Source: Smittia aterrima (Eukaryota > Arthropoda > Insecta > Diptera > Chironomidae). From it: a stretch of DNA of 64,000 nt. Numbering within the stretch: position 1 is the first letter of the stretch; each line of letters begins with the position of its first letter. The notes under the pieces were generated by a model. That model ran no database searches and was not told where the DNA came from. It saw only the letters and a list, made by a program, of their open reading frames with translations. Both the position numbers and the translations under genes were made by a program. The DNA lies in NCBI GenBank assembly GCA_033063855.1, contig CP093830.1, forward strand, positions 9,176,854 to 9,240,853, in the 5' to 3' direction. This document shows positions 12,411-27,400 of the stretch, one piece after another.

Positions 12411-15400
12411 GTGAGTTTAATTGAAGCTTCTAATTGAAACTTGATTAAATTAAATTTTAATTTATTCTCAGGTTAATGGACCAGCATTACGACCTTTCAA
12501 ACAAGTGAGTTTGCATTTACTTTGCATGAATAAATTAATTGAAATTCGAGTTAATGTACGAGAAGGAAGAAAAGCTTTCACCGAAAAAGCTCAACGAGAT
12601 CTGCTTTATCGATGCATCGAGCCAGTGAATTTTCGCCAAGAAAAAAAACCAACTTTGCAACTTTTTTTTTATTTGCTTTTTCATTAAGATCTCTTCTTCA
12701 AATTTTCTTCTGTGTGTCTTGTTCGCTTTTTATCCGCGTCTGAAACAAAATGAACAGCTTAAGATGAAAGATGACGAGAAAATTTTCTGTTTTGCATTTT
12801 GTGGTTTTGTGAATTTATTTCCTTACCATTCTCACAAATTCGAATGAAAAGCATTTTCATAGTTCTTTTCTTGTTTATCTACGGGATTCCATCTCTTGAG
12901 AGTGAAAACAGGAATTTATTTTAAGATCTTAACAAAACTTTCATTGCCAGGAGAACTTTTCACTTTACTTCTGAGGAAGCTTGTCGCAAAACAATATTTT
13001 TACAAAAAGAAATCTTTTCCCTGCGGGAATGTTTGTGTCTAACGCCTCAATTGAGAAGCTTTTACAAAAGAAGTTTGAGTTATCTCTCAAACATTCCCTG
13101 CAAATGCAAAGAGAAAACTTTATTTAAATGTGTGATTGTGATTAAATAAATTATTCATTTCCCACCTCATTCATAACATTTATCATAAAAATTACAAAAT
13201 ATTGGAAAATGTATTTTCGTTTAGATCGTGAATTTCAATTTGAAAATATGTTTTTACAGAAAATTTCAAAGCGACGAAAATTTATGTCCAAGCGAACATT
13301 TTGATAATTTATTTACTCGATCCTGGAATAATTTTCTGAGCGACCACCGGTGAATTATTTTTTACTGCCATCGACTAATGGAAATTCGTGAAAACTCAAA
13401 GACAACAATATTAAATATCGCTTTGAAAAATCGTTCGAATGTTTATCACAAGCGACGTTTCGCATTCCAATCACCAACTCGAGCAAAACTTTTCAATTTT
13501 CTTTTCCATAAATCAAAAGATTTTTCAAATATTCTTCAATAAAAAAATTCTACGATATTGTTTACTTAAGTTTCATTTCTGACCGGAGCATATGGTCAAG
13601 AAAGTTTCTTTTGCTTTCGTCATCGAGCGATCGAGTTCAGCTGCGCCACGTGCAAAAATCTGGTGAAGTTTGTTCGCTCTCTTGAAAAATTACTCCACAA
13701 CTCAGTGGAAACAAATTGTGTCTGTAACATGACGATAGTGATTTTCGAGTGTTTATTTTCTATCGAGCCGGCGCTGCGAAGAGAAGTGCGTCTATTAATA
13801 GTCGCTGCAAGATTATTTGAAATTTATGTCGAGCAGAGTTTGGGAATGCGAAGAATTTTCTTCTTGAGGAAATATTTATGAACGTCATCGTTTTGAGCTT
13901 CTCAATGACGTTCAACTAGAAAATTTCTGCGACAATCAGAAACTTTGTTTTGTTGTCTCACTGCATAAAATCCTAAATAAATTATAGTTTAGATAGAAAA
14001 TAGCAACGACACTTCAATTATGCTTCACACAAAGCAAAACCTTGAAAATGATCAAACAAACGATGTTTGGCATTCTTCGAGGTTTCTCTCGTCGCTTTTT
14101 TTTGAACTCGTGGTAACCTCGAATGTTGCTGACTAGAAAATATTGAAAGAGTAGATGTTTAGCCGCATAACTCGAGAAATTGAGACAAATCAAAAATCCA
14201 AAACATAAAAATAATTTGTTGTCATCACTCACGAACTCTCCTCAATCGAAACCAAAACAAGTTCACAACAAATTTATTTCAATTGCACTCACAACTCATA
14301 AAAGTTTCACAATTTCATAAATTTATTGTCATTGCTCTGCGATCGTAATTGAATCGACCAGACAAACAAACACCAAATCGAAATAAATTCAATATCGAGT
14401 GCATTGTAATTTCCTTGTTTGCTTTCAATTAAATCCGCACAAAGACTCCATCGGCGATCGTAAAAATCGCGTTCATTCCTTCTCATGTTTCACAAGCTCA
14501 GTAGCTTTCTTATGGTTTCATCTTTTTGCAATTGTAAGTAGTTACCTTCAACGATTAGAGCTGTAAGAGTAGAGTTTAATTTAATTGCACAGCAATTTAA
14601 ATTGTCGTAAAAAGTAATCTACAAATTGGCGTGCGGCGAGTAGGAAACGGCAGTGTCCAGCAAGTTAATGGTTCGAGATTTTAAATTGCACAACACAATT
14701 TAAAACAAAATTTTCTTTCAATTCCACTTCAGGGTGTGCTGCTTTGTCCGCAGACATTGTCGCAAGTTCGCAGGTCAGAACTTCAACGCGCTTTCACCGA
14801 AGCAACTACCGACACGTTGGCTTATGCTAAAACGGTATCCGTCGCTTAAATTAGTTAAAGTTTCGAAGTTTTTGCAGTAGATTTTAGTGATTTTAAATGC
14901 AAAAACTCGATTTTCTATCTTTTCTACTCTTTTATCTTAAAATATCCACGTCAGCATCATTGTTAATGCTTTTTTAAAGCGACGAGATAAAAGAAAGTTC
15001 TCGCTTATCTTTCAATGAATTTTTAGCTTGAAATTGGTTTTGAAAGATTAAACCGAACTTAGTGCATGCAGTTGAGTTTAATGCGATTTAAAAAAAAAGG
15101 TTTCACTTCTTTCCCTTTTTTGGTTATTATAGGAAAATTGTTCCACGAAAATAAATAAAGTGAAGTCGTCCCTTTTTATATGACAGAACGAGGGATGCAG
15201 AATAAATTAAAAGAAATGACTTTTGCAAGCGATGAGAGATCAGTTGTAACGTTGTTCTCATAAAGTGAACGATTGCAACGATAAAAGTTCTCGTTCTTTC
15301 GCTTTCGTGCAGCACCAGCGGTGCCTTCTTGCAAGCAGTGAAGTCGAATTTGATTCATGAGAAGAGTTTAGCGGTCGGTGAGGGAAAAAGCAATAATTTT

Positions 15401-18400
15401 CCGAAACAACTGAAACAGCTGCTCATCTAAGAAGATGAGAATGAAGTGAATGAACAGTTGAAGGAACAAAAAGAAAGTTAATTTGATGATGAAGAGTTTT
15501 TCAAGTCCACTGAGCAGAATTCTCATTGAGGCAAGTTTTCTACATTTCCCATTGCACTTTTACGGTTTGAAGTCGTGTAATTGTTCACATCTGATGACAC
15601 AGCAAAGCACACGCGAGAGTTAGTCCCTTAACTCAAACATCTGCTGCCGCTGCTCATTAATTTTTAAGAAGCGAGCGAGGGAAGGCAAAGCAGCGAAGAT
15701 AAACTTTTCAATTAATCAAATATTTTTCTTCGTTCCGTGCGAATTGATTGCACATTTCATTTCTTTACGACCGCTCCTATATTTTGAAATTTTTGCGACG
15801 AACTTACAAATTTTATTTATGATAATGAATTCAGCGAGCGCTCTCTTGATAATTGAGCTTTTTATTCATGCTGACTCGTGCGTTAGTTTCGTGAGCTCTT
15901 CAAAAATTCGTAATTTCAAGTTGACGAGACTTTTAAAGTTTCCCAACTTCGCTGCGTAAAAATGTGACAGGAAAAATTACTTGACGACAGTTTACTTTTC
16001 TTCTTTAACGTTGTTAGTTGTGGTGAATAATTAAAAAACTCATCGCATTGCAGAGCAAACACAAAGTGCTGCTAATTCGGGAAATTACACGCAATCGAGC
16101 CTGTTCTCGACATGCTCTCCATGACTAAAACACGTTGTTTATAATGAATCATCGTCTCTCGAGTCCATACGAATATTAACGGATAGCTTTACTCATTTTC
16201 ATTTCTGGCAACTGTTCAACGAAAATGAAGTTATGTTAATAGAGAAATTGTAGTTCCGATAATAAAAAAAAACGAGGAAGTTTCTTGATGGGCGCGTTTA
16301 GTGAAAAGTTTCATTTTCCATTTTTGCGATGAGAGAATTTTCCGACTTTTCTCTCATACAATCGCAATATCCTCTCACGAATATCGTGTATCGTTCTGTA
16401 TTTTACAAGTAACCGTGTGCGACTGTCGGCTCATTTGTCTGAGCGAGCAGTGAAATGTTTCGTCGCTTCGGAACAAAAGTTTCTTGTTTTCTTTTTCTTC
16501 GTTCCCTCTGAATGAAAAATTCACTAGAAAAACTCTCACTCTATCCATCAGTCTCTGTTTAGGATTTGATTCGATTATATGTTATATTCTTGCTGTCCTT
16601 CGCGCGTGGTGAAAATTCACTTTTTTCCTTCACTTCACTCTATCGTTTCGAATTCTATTTTTGATACAATCAAGTGCCCCGTAAACTAAAAGAAAAATAA
16701 AAGTTGAAAGAATTTTTTGATGGAATTTAGATGAGCGAATGAGTTAGATTTTAATTATAAAGAAAGACAGGCGTCGTTTGTTTTGTAGAATCTAGTGTGC
16801 TTAATGAGACGAGATTAGTGAAACTTTTAAAACGCACTGTCATCGATACAAAGTCTGCTGTAATGATGAGGCCGACGAGGCGATGAGTGAAGTTACAATG
16901 TGGAGCGGATGACAAACTTTTTCTATCTCTCGTAGACTGCTCATTCATTCACCTCACTCGCGTTCTGTGTTTCCTTCGGCTTCATAAATGATAGGAAACT
17001 TTGTGAAAACAAAAGGAAATTCGGACGACGACATTGACGAACAAAAAGGCGGAGTACGAAGAAAAAGTAAATAGTAAAACATTTTTTTCTTTGTGTTTTA
17101 ATCTAGGAATGAGTTTTCTTTGGTGACTTTCCGCTTTTCATTGAAGTCGTCGACGACGAGGAAGTTGAAGTTGCGCATAGCTGGAGCAATCGATTCTCTT
17201 ATCATTCTCTTTCACATCTGCTCGCGAACTCATTCGATCCGATGGTCGTAAATAATTCCGCTCCTTGAAGTCCATTTCTCATGAGCGCGTGATTAAAACT
17301 TTTTGTTTTCATAAATTTCATTTTTGAATTGAATTTCTCGATTGATCTGGAAATTATTGTTGCGTTAATTCACTCGGCCTAGTATCAATTAGATAAATTA
17401 GTAAAATCAAAGCAGCGCGGGATGCAAATTTATGTTTGTTTATTATCAATCTGAAGTTGCTTCGTTGGATGCGAATTTAAGAAGAAAAAATTATAAATCC
17501 TCCGACCCAATAAATGAATTTACGATCTAATTAAGTTACAAATTTACTAAACAGATCTTTCGTATAAATAAGACAAGGCGTGAAAGAAAGTTCGAGGTTT
17601 GTTTGCTTCGCGACGAAACGCAGAATGAACTGCAATGCTGTGAAGAAGAAACTTCAATCGGAAAATTTATAGAAAGTGAACAGCTCAGCTAAACGTATAA
17701 ATAGAAAGAAAATTAAGTTAGCAGTTGCTGCCGAAAGAATAATTGTCGCGTTAGTTTGATTGTTGATTAAGGAAATCCAACCACCGCCTAAACCTCGCCA
17801 GATCGTTGTGAATCGTAAAAATGTCATGAAAGTTCAATGGCGCTGTTGGAATGAAACTGCAGAGAGCTTTCGTTGATGTTATGCTGTCAGACTTATGTAA
17901 GGATCAAGTTGAAATCAGTTTTACTGTTAAACTCCTTAAAACTCTTATCGGCTTCACGACATCAACGAGTAAACAGCTCAGCTCTAGCCCCTTTTGCATT
18001 GTCGTTGAAAGTGTTCTCTCAACGAAATGAAATTTGTATTTTTATGCTTCGTATTCTCGAAGCACTCAGCGATGTCCGTAGACACACAGAAATTCATAAG
18101 CGCGAGCCGAAGAGAGGAGCGAAGTACGAGCAATCTTAGCCCCGCAGTTTTATTTTCGTATCACACATTAAATGTTTTTCTTTTTCGGGGATTTAAAAAT
18201 AGACGAGAAATGCTGTTCGAGTTTTATTTCGCGGAGCTGCCAGCAGCTGAATCTAATGGGAGATTCATTGGAACATTATTTGGAAAATGTATTAACGTTA
18301 ACAGCCGCTCTTCGCGTTTATTGAGTCTCAGCTCGTGTGTTTGTGTAACTTAAAAAAGTTTCTGCCGTCCTTGTAAGCTTCACGATATGTGACGTCTCAT

Positions 18401-21400
18401 GACTACAGATTCATGACGTAAAGCTTTATTTATGTTCTGAAATAGCATAAACAAAGCGAGAGAGAGCAGCGGAAAAAGTTGGCAAATAGAAAAATTGATT
18501 AAACAAAAAAGTATTTATGAACTTGCTATGATTGCTTCACTGCAGTTGAAAGCTTTAAAAATCGCTGATGCATTTGAGGGACCACCGGATGAGATTTGAA
18601 ACAATGTCGAGTGCACTTTAGTTTTATTATTCTCTCGATGATTGAAATGAATAAAACAAAATAGAAAGAGGTTGAACCAGAGCTTGGTCAACGATTGAAT
18701 AAAACATTCTTGATGCAGTTTAGTTAGAAAGTTTGGTCAGGTTCGTTTAACTTGAAATTCTTGTGGGCAACCTTGAAGCTCTTTTTGAATTCATGAGTCA
18801 AGCGATTTGTCTTAATCCTCTCTATTTTCGACTTCTTTGATGCTCAAGTTCATTACGAACGCCTCTGTCAAACATTTCCCTTCCAACTATTAAAAGTCTA
18901 AAAAAAATCTCATCAAAGCTTCTTGATCCACGTTTACATAAAACAGGTTTAAGTTAAATTCAATAAAGTCGCGAGAGAATCCAAGAAAAGAATGCTTAGA
19001 AGAGCGTGAAGCTAAAACAAGTTTCTTTCGACGAACACACATGACTTATCGGTCGCACGGCTTGTTGTATTAGTTTCCTCAGAGGTTGAAGATTGAATCA
19101 AATATTTCAGTCGCTCAATCAGTTTTTCTTCGGCTGCCAGTCAAACCCTGCACAAACCTTTCGCTTCGAAAACAAAAAAGTTCTAATAGCTCCGCAATAA
19201 TTCAATTAACTGTTGCTTTGCTTACAACCACAAGTGCTCCGTTTGATGTTTTATTTCGCCTTTGCTTTCCCTTTACCACTTCATTAGTTTCAATCACAAA
19301 GTGTTAAAGGAAAGTGAGAGATATCGCTCGTGGTGAAGAGAACTCTTCTTCGTCTCGTGTCTGTGATTTACAGAATCAGGCAGCAGCGATGAATTTAAAT
19401 ATTGTAAGGAAAAGTTTTAATTTTCAATGGTGAATTAAATGAAATTTAAATATTCAAACCTTAAATCAACGATAAAGCGTGGAGCAACGAAATTTGTTCC
19501 GGGAGGAGGGAAAATTGTCGTAATTTCTGCTCCATTTAAATACTTAATTGCTTCGAATGTTGTTGAGAGTGAGACCGGAAAGTGCTGTGGACTTTTGTAA
19601 TCTTTTGGACGAGGAAATTCATTAATTACAACTGCGAGGCGTTGAAGAGCAAGTCACGACTTGAATTAGATGCTGTTTGCTTGTCATCCAAAATAGATTT
19701 ATTTTGACGTTCCCTTGACTTGGCACGCTTTTGAGATCGCAGCCAATGCATGTCGCAAAGCAATTTATGCAAAACGGAGTGAGAGGTGTCATAACGAGGC
19801 GTTTAGCATTGTAGGCCATTCTGGAAATTTATGTTTTTGCATGTGCAGAAACATTACAACGACTTAATCGCCTTAAAATTGCTCTTGAGAATAGAAATAA
19901 AACTCAAACGCTTTGAACTCGCGGTCTGACGTCTGCTGGAATTCTCCCAAGTGAACGACATTGCCAAAATGAGTTTGCAGAACTTTGGCGTCAGTAATAA
20001 ATAATTTCAAGAATTGCTTTCTCGGAATTTCCATTCTCATTCGTCTTAAGTCTGTGACGTTAATTGATGATTAACTCTGACAAACAATCACGTCCAAAGA
20101 ATGTTTCGAGCAAATGGCGTTCGTTGCACTTAGTAATTAAGATCTTACAAGCGTCTCTCTGCATTGTCGTTCAATGTGATCAATCTCACTAGATTTTAAG
20201 TGTAAATGACATCGCAGAAGTGGACGAACAATCCTTTTAATTCGAGAAGAAATCTCAACTCATAGCACCACGACTTGACACAACATTAAGCTCTTGCGCC
20301 ATAAAATCTCTCGCAATTGTAATCATTAAACCAAATGCACTTCTTTCTCTCAATTAATCAATCGCTCAACGAGCTGGAAATTAACTTTTTTTTTATTCAG
20401 TTGAAGCTGAGAAATCTGCTAATGGCTTATTTACGATTGGAGCTCTTCATTTCAGGAATAAAGCTTTTTCCCCTAAATTGAGCTCCCTGTCGACCTTTTC
20501 ACTTTACACGAGAACTTGCCAGACTCATCGATCAATCAATGTTCTAAAAAACGGATCATAATTTATCAAAAGCTGTTTTAGACTTTCAAATCGCTTCTCA
20601 GATGTTCTCACATGTTTGCCACAACTCTCTTCTCCCCCAACAAATGTGTATCAGTTTTTTTGTTTCGTGCTCCGATTAAAAATAGAAAAAGTGGATCGAG
20701 AAATCCACTGTTTTGACGAGTTGGACGTTTGATGAATATGAGAAATCAATTTTCATTTAACTCACATGTGATCCCTTTGAGAATATTTCTCGTAATCTCA
20801 ACTGCAATTTTTCACTCGCTTGAACTCTTTCATCAATGAAATTTGTCATGTTGTGTTGAGAGAGTTGCTCGTTTTATATTCAACACAAGTTACTTACGAA
20901 CATAATCAGGAAATTATTCGCTGTATCAGCAACTCGTTCTCGGGGCCAAGAAGAAGATTCGGCTTGTGATGCCGACTATCCAAAGCAACGCTTATCGCTC
21001 GTGCATGTGAAAGGAAAATGAATGTTATCGAAAAATGAAGCACGTCGTTAAAGAAGAGTTAAATTAATGTCGAATGACAGAGATAAATTTGATAGCTCTG
21101 CTTACTGAGCCTCTCGCCCTTTCAACTTGCACACAAGTCAAGACAACGGTAATCTGAGTGAGGGCATCTCCCTGAGCTTGCTTAACCTCAAGTCACTTAT
21201 CTCTTTCCGACGTGCGGCTTAGCAAAGTTCAAGAAAATAAAAACTTTTACCGATACATTCGAGGCTAGGATCGGAGTTATTATGTAAATTATCTAAGAAG
21301 ATTTATCGACGGTTCAACGTCTCCTAGCCATTTCTAAAATTACTTAATTTTATTGATCCCATGCGAGCCTTTCGAGATCTATAAAACGTTTTCGATTTCA

Positions 21401-24400
21401 CGTTCGGAATCCAAAGAGAACGTTAATAAATTGAAACTAGCAAATCGCTCGTGAAAGCTTCGAAGAAGCTTAAAGCTCATTCAACCCAAAAACAGATCGT
21501 TCGCATATATTGAAAGCTCAACGAACTGAAGAGCCAGCCAGTGCTCGATTGTTTACGATATTTTTCTCAACGCAAGACATTTTGGAATCTTCCACCCTTT
21601 GTTCCACTACGTAAACTTTCGATTTATCTGATAGAAGTTATTACCAATTGAACATGGGCGATGCTACAAACTTTTAACGACGAGAATTTAGTTGTAAACA
21701 AATCAATATAAAAACGATTCTTTCTCTCGCACAATTATTTAGGACGAAGCCGCAGACGAGAGAAAGAGCATTCCGAGGTTGTTGTTCCTTTTGTTTTCTG
21801 TTTCTGTTTGATAACGCGCGAGAGGAGAAAAATTCATTTGTTTTAATCTAAACTAAACAAGGAAGAGAAGAAAATGAAATGAATCAAATCTCGAAGCTTG
21901 CAACAACCAACAACCTTGCTCAAGGTTTGCTTAGGTCGTTTCCCTTATTTTACGAATTTATAGCCTCATTAGCTTCTCCTTTCTATCTTATCTACAATCA
22001 AGTTTGCGTAAAATTTTTATTAGCAAACCTCAACCTCTTTCGTTTTTTGTTTGTTCTGCTGATGCTTCGACAATGGACAAATAATTGACAGGGCTCAAGC
22101 TTCGAGCGGAAGAACTTTTTGTGAGTTCTACCTTTGTTCAAAAATGAAATTTTCAATGATCGATTGATTTGATTTCCTTGTCGAACTTTGAGATTTCTCT
22201 CAGAATTTATCGTCCGGCTGCCTCAAAGAACTAAGCGGCGCCCGTTAAACCCGCTTCGCTTGTGTTTTGTGTTTTATGTGATTCAATAAAAATTTGTTAG
22301 GAAATTGGATTGCGAGAGAACGAGCAGTAAAAAGAAAAACTCTTTCACCCTTTGCGCCTTCATCGAAAGTGTCTTAATTCATGTTAAGAAAATCTTTCTT
22401 TCGAGTAATAAAGATTTTTCTTTTATGGCCGCAGCGAAGGAAAATACCTTATCTTGATGGCGTTTCAATCACGAACGATGATTAATTAAAATCTCTTGGC
22501 TAGATAAACGAAAATTGTTTGTAAAGGTTATTTTGAGTATGACGACGTAAATTTTGTAAGATTCATCGACGAGCCCTTGAAAAGTTGTACGTTTTCCTTT
22601 CTGCCCTCGCGCGCAGTAGGTCAAGAATCTCGTAAACTTGACGTAATTCAGTTTAGCGCCGCAAAAATCGATAAATCAGACTCGCTTCGTGATCAATTCA
22701 CGTGCTCCTGTGAGCAAAGTAAACGCCAACAGCTGAGCGTGCATAATTAAAAAGTGTTTTAGATTGTACACGAAGCCCGAAACCAATTGAAATTTGCATT
22801 GAAATTTTCATTGTTTACAAACTTAGAAAACGGGAATAGAAATGAAGAATTATTAGAAGAGCTCGAATTCATGTTCTAATAACAAGTTTGAAATTGAAAA
22901 AGTTTAGATGATTTTGTAGAAATTCAAATGAGAATTATGAACTAGAATTCAATTGCAGTAGTTTCTTTTTCATCTACTTCTAATGCAGAAGTTATGAATT
23001 AGTTAACGACAATGACGATGTTTCGAAAAGATTTTTTGGCTTCATTCGTAGATTTAGATTTATTTGAAGTTTAAGAACTTTGAAGTCTAAGAACTCTGTT
23101 ACGTAGTTTACGAAGAAACCCATATCATGACAAACTAAAATTCAAAAGAATCGCTTTAAGGTTTCATGTTGAAGTTGACTTGGTTGCGACAGCTTTCAAT
23201 GCTCCGTTTAGTTTAGAAAACCAAAAGTTTTGTTGATCTTTCCAATTTCGAAGTCGTAGTTTGTTTAAAGGGAATTACGTTATTGAAAATCTATGAAAAT
23301 CTACTTGAGTTAAGGCTCGTTAAAAGCTTCGCTCGTAAAAAAATTGAGTTATGTTTAACTACGCACTTTTTGTGTGTTTGTAATTGAATATAACTTGAAT
23401 GAGTCTGAGCATTAATAACAGTTTTATCGCTTTTCCGGGCGCTTCGTGTCTCGCGATACAAAAACTATGATGAAAGCTTCACATAAAGCGAGTTTGACTG
23501 CTTGCGATAAACAATCGAAGCGGAATTGTTTAAACGAGATTTATCAACGAGCTTCGAATTAATTTCCATACTTTTTGGCAATGTTTTATGCAATAAACAA
23601 CATTTTTATAGTTCGCTGCTCTCAATGTTCAGAAGAGTCGAGGGAGTCCTTGTTCATCATCACGAATTTTAATTGATGCTTTTCATTTTTTATAAGGGCG
23701 CGATTTAAATGTCTGATGTTGACTTTGAGAAATTGTCGGTTCATTCTACGCAAAACTTGAACAGTTTGTCTCCTTAACTCAAAATGGTTTAACACGGACA
23801 CGCCTCGAGGTAGAAGGGAAGTTGAATAGAAGAAAAGGAAAAGTTGGTTGAATCTGATCTTTGTGGTAGAAAATTTAATGCGGCAGAGACGTCAGATAAA
23901 AATAATAAATTAATGAAATATGCTTAGCTCCGGCATATAATTTACTCAAGGACTCACAAAGCAAAGACAGATAAAGCAAGAAAGTTAGTGTCTCGAGTGC
24001 TATGGCAATGGCAACTGAATAAATTCTCTTCAAAGCGCCAACTCTCTCTCGACTCGCTTGAGAGTCTTCAGAATTTTGTTTTTGAAGGTGATATGGATCA
24101 GAATGTCAAGCGCACTACTTCTGCAGTCTTCATCTGATTAGCGATACGCTCAAACAAATTCTTATTCAAGATTAAACAGTTCCAAGGGCGATTTCATAGT
24201 AAATGACTTTGCCGATAAGAAAAGTAAGTTTTTCTTTGTTCATTCGACCGTTGCCCTGGTCAGTCCCCTTGACGATTGCATGAGAACTGACAGCAATTGA
24301 TTGTGTGGAGACCGAAGAGGCTTCTTCTCATATTCCAGCCGACCGCGTTAGAGCAACTCATGTCTGATAAAAAAAATTTATCTCGAACCTTTTCCTTCAT

Positions 24401-27400
24401 TATTTAAAATCAAAAGTTTGGAAAATTTGATTCGATTATCAATTTTCTGAATCTTTTGCCTTTTTCTCTCCGAGGACGCAGTCTCGACACGTGTTCTATG
24501 CATGTTGTTGACGATGTTTCCCTTCTGAATACCGAAAGGGATTCATTCGACAACCTTTGAGTCTCAGCTTTGTTGTGGTTCTGAATGAAAGAAAGGGCTT
24601 CGTTCCGATATTGCACAAAAGATTTTCTTTATCCTTGTCCATTTGCTAAACTCTTTTTCCTTTCTTCGCCCTCTTTTCTGCTTTCAACGAGATGCCATGG
24701 CAATAAACTACGTCGCTGTGCTGATGCAAACAATTTGAGTCTGCGTTTCGCTGCTTTTGTGATAAAGTCGAAGCAATAAAACTCGAAGGAAGCAATCATG
24801 AAGAAGCCAGAGACCGAATTACCATTCGTAATGTAAATCGCCCGCTTTCTTCGTAAATAGATTGAATGAGTAGAAAGAATATTCTGCTACCGTATCATCA
24901 TCATTCGAGGGTCCACTTCACATCGTGAAGCTTCAATTTCATCTATTTTTTTTTGTAAATTTCATTCCGGAAGAGAAAACTTCTCAACTTTAATCGGACG
25001 ACATGATATGCATTTCCTTCGAGAGGGTCGTTTGATGGCGAGTTAAAGGGAATTTGATGAGGAGCATTGAAAGTCTCATCACGTTTCATCGAATGAATGA
25101 ATGTCGCTGTCGGAATTTGAGTAGTTTTGCGATGAACAAAGCAGTTTCCCTAGCTTTGTGGCGTTAAATAATACTTTGATCGCTGTCCTTAAAGCTTCTC
25201 AAGGTTTAAAGCTCTGTAACTAAACTTAATAATCTTCTAATTACGTAAAAGCTCTACGACAATGTCCTCAGAATTTCTAATTTGAGCATGAATAATGATT
25301 GCAATCTGACTAAATTAAGCAGTCGACCACAGCCTCTGTCTCCTCCATTATCGTCTCGGCAATAAATTTGCCGGCGTTCGTCGGCATATCAACATGATTC
25401 GTAAACTTTTATTTGATTGTTGATCGATGCCGCAATCGTAAATTTCTCCCGCACAATTTGTTTTCGTGGACATGAACCGAAATGACCGACAGACTCATCA
25501 CAGTCTAGTTCTGGTCGATGCAAGGCAAACTGTCGCCAGAGCTTGAAGCAAATTTATGGCCCATCACTTCGACGAATTGAAATGTAGTTGCTCCTCTACC
25601 TTGCATGTCTCATTTTGATTTATTACTCAAGCAGATGTTACGCAACCAAGCGACAGCTGCTTACATTATCTTTCCACAGAAATAAACTTGTCATAAGATG
25701 TCAAAATGGTTTTATTAATATAAATTGAGTTCACTGGATCGACATCTCCTTCGTTTACCTGTGTTTACCGAAAATCGATTCACATCAAGAGCTTAAAGCT
25801 TCCGACAATGTTTATCTTCCTCTCAAACTGATCTCATTATTGCCATTGTCATCATCATTAAAGCAGCTTTAAAGGCACTTCTTTCTGATGATTGATTCTC
25901 TCTCGAGTTTTGCTTGTGACGTTTGTAATTGAATCGAGATGTCCAGTGGAACAGAAGAATTATCTGATGATAAGTAATATTTGGGACACAAGATATGGAA
26001 AAGACTGAAGAGAGAACCTTTCCGATAAAATAAATCCCCCTCGTCTCGATCAGAAGGAAACGAGATTGACGTTTAAACTGATTTGATTGAACTAGCGGCA
26101 AATTAGAAATAAAACCTTTTGACACGAACTGCAAGCATCGAATTCTCTTCTACTTCTTCTTGTCAATCCTTTTATACTCTGTGCATGCTCAACGAATTTT
26201 TCATTAATCTTCCCACCAAGAATGTGTTGCAATGACTGATGATGGTTCAAGCTTAAAGTACGTCCTGATTGCCCTGCATCTTGGTTGTCATGAAAATTCC
26301 ATCTTCACTTAAGAAAATGATAAATTGGGAATGATTTCCCATCAACGAAAACTATTTTTCTTCTTCCTTTATTCGCCTCTCTCTATATGCTTGCCATGAA
26401 ATTTATGACTATATTATTGAATTGAATGCCAAAAAATGCTTCAGAGTTCGGAGCATGAGCGATAAGAGAGTCTCAAGAGAAACGACATTAATTCTTCCTG
26501 TTCTCGATGCTTCTCTTTCAGCTCCGCAAGCCCATTTCAACGTTGTCGATACCTTCGATGAAAAGTGGCTTTGCTAATAAGGAAAATAACAAAGAAACTG
26601 CATGCAACGAAGAAGCCGGTCTTGCGCTTGTTGGTGTTCGATCAGAATATCCGAGGTAAAAGCATCTAGCTAATCTTTCAAATATTTAACATGTTCTCAA
26701 ACTCTTTCTCTTCGTCTAGGTACATGGAGGAACGAGGTTTGGGCGGCGGCATTTATAAAGGTGTCTCTGAAGACAAAGAAGGCAAACAGAAACCAAATGT
26801 CGGCTATCGACTTGGACGACGAAAAGCGCTGTTCGAGAAGCGAAAGCGCATCAGCGACTACGCGCTCGTCATGGGAATGTTCGGCATCATAATCATGGTT
26901 ATCGAGAATGAGCTGGCAAGCGCTGGCGTCTATGAAAAAGTAAGTAAATCGATAAGGGGAAAACCCTCTTTAAAAAACTCCTCTCAACTGAAACAATATT
27001 TGTTCAATTCATTGGAAAATAAGGAAATTCAATTCATTGATCATTCTTCAATGCCTAATTAATATTTCGAGATCGAACTCAAATAGAAAGTGTAATCGAG
27101 CACTTCATTTTGGTGAATCAAAGCAATTGTTACGTGTTCCTGGAAGGGTTCTTCAACCCGAACATCCTTGTTCATTGAATTTCTTACGAGATTAATTTTC
27201 AAGACAGAATGCAATCGAGTTTCGTGAAAGTTATCTCATTGTCAATTCATTTCAAGTGTGTTGTGAATGTGCGATGGGATGGAAAGGGGGAAAGAAAGTT
27301 TTCTTTATTAATGACTCACAATGAAGAAGCATTTTTCCGATCCATAAAGTTTTAATGCATTAAGAGAAGCGAAAAGCGAGCGCAACTGGAGAGGAACTGA

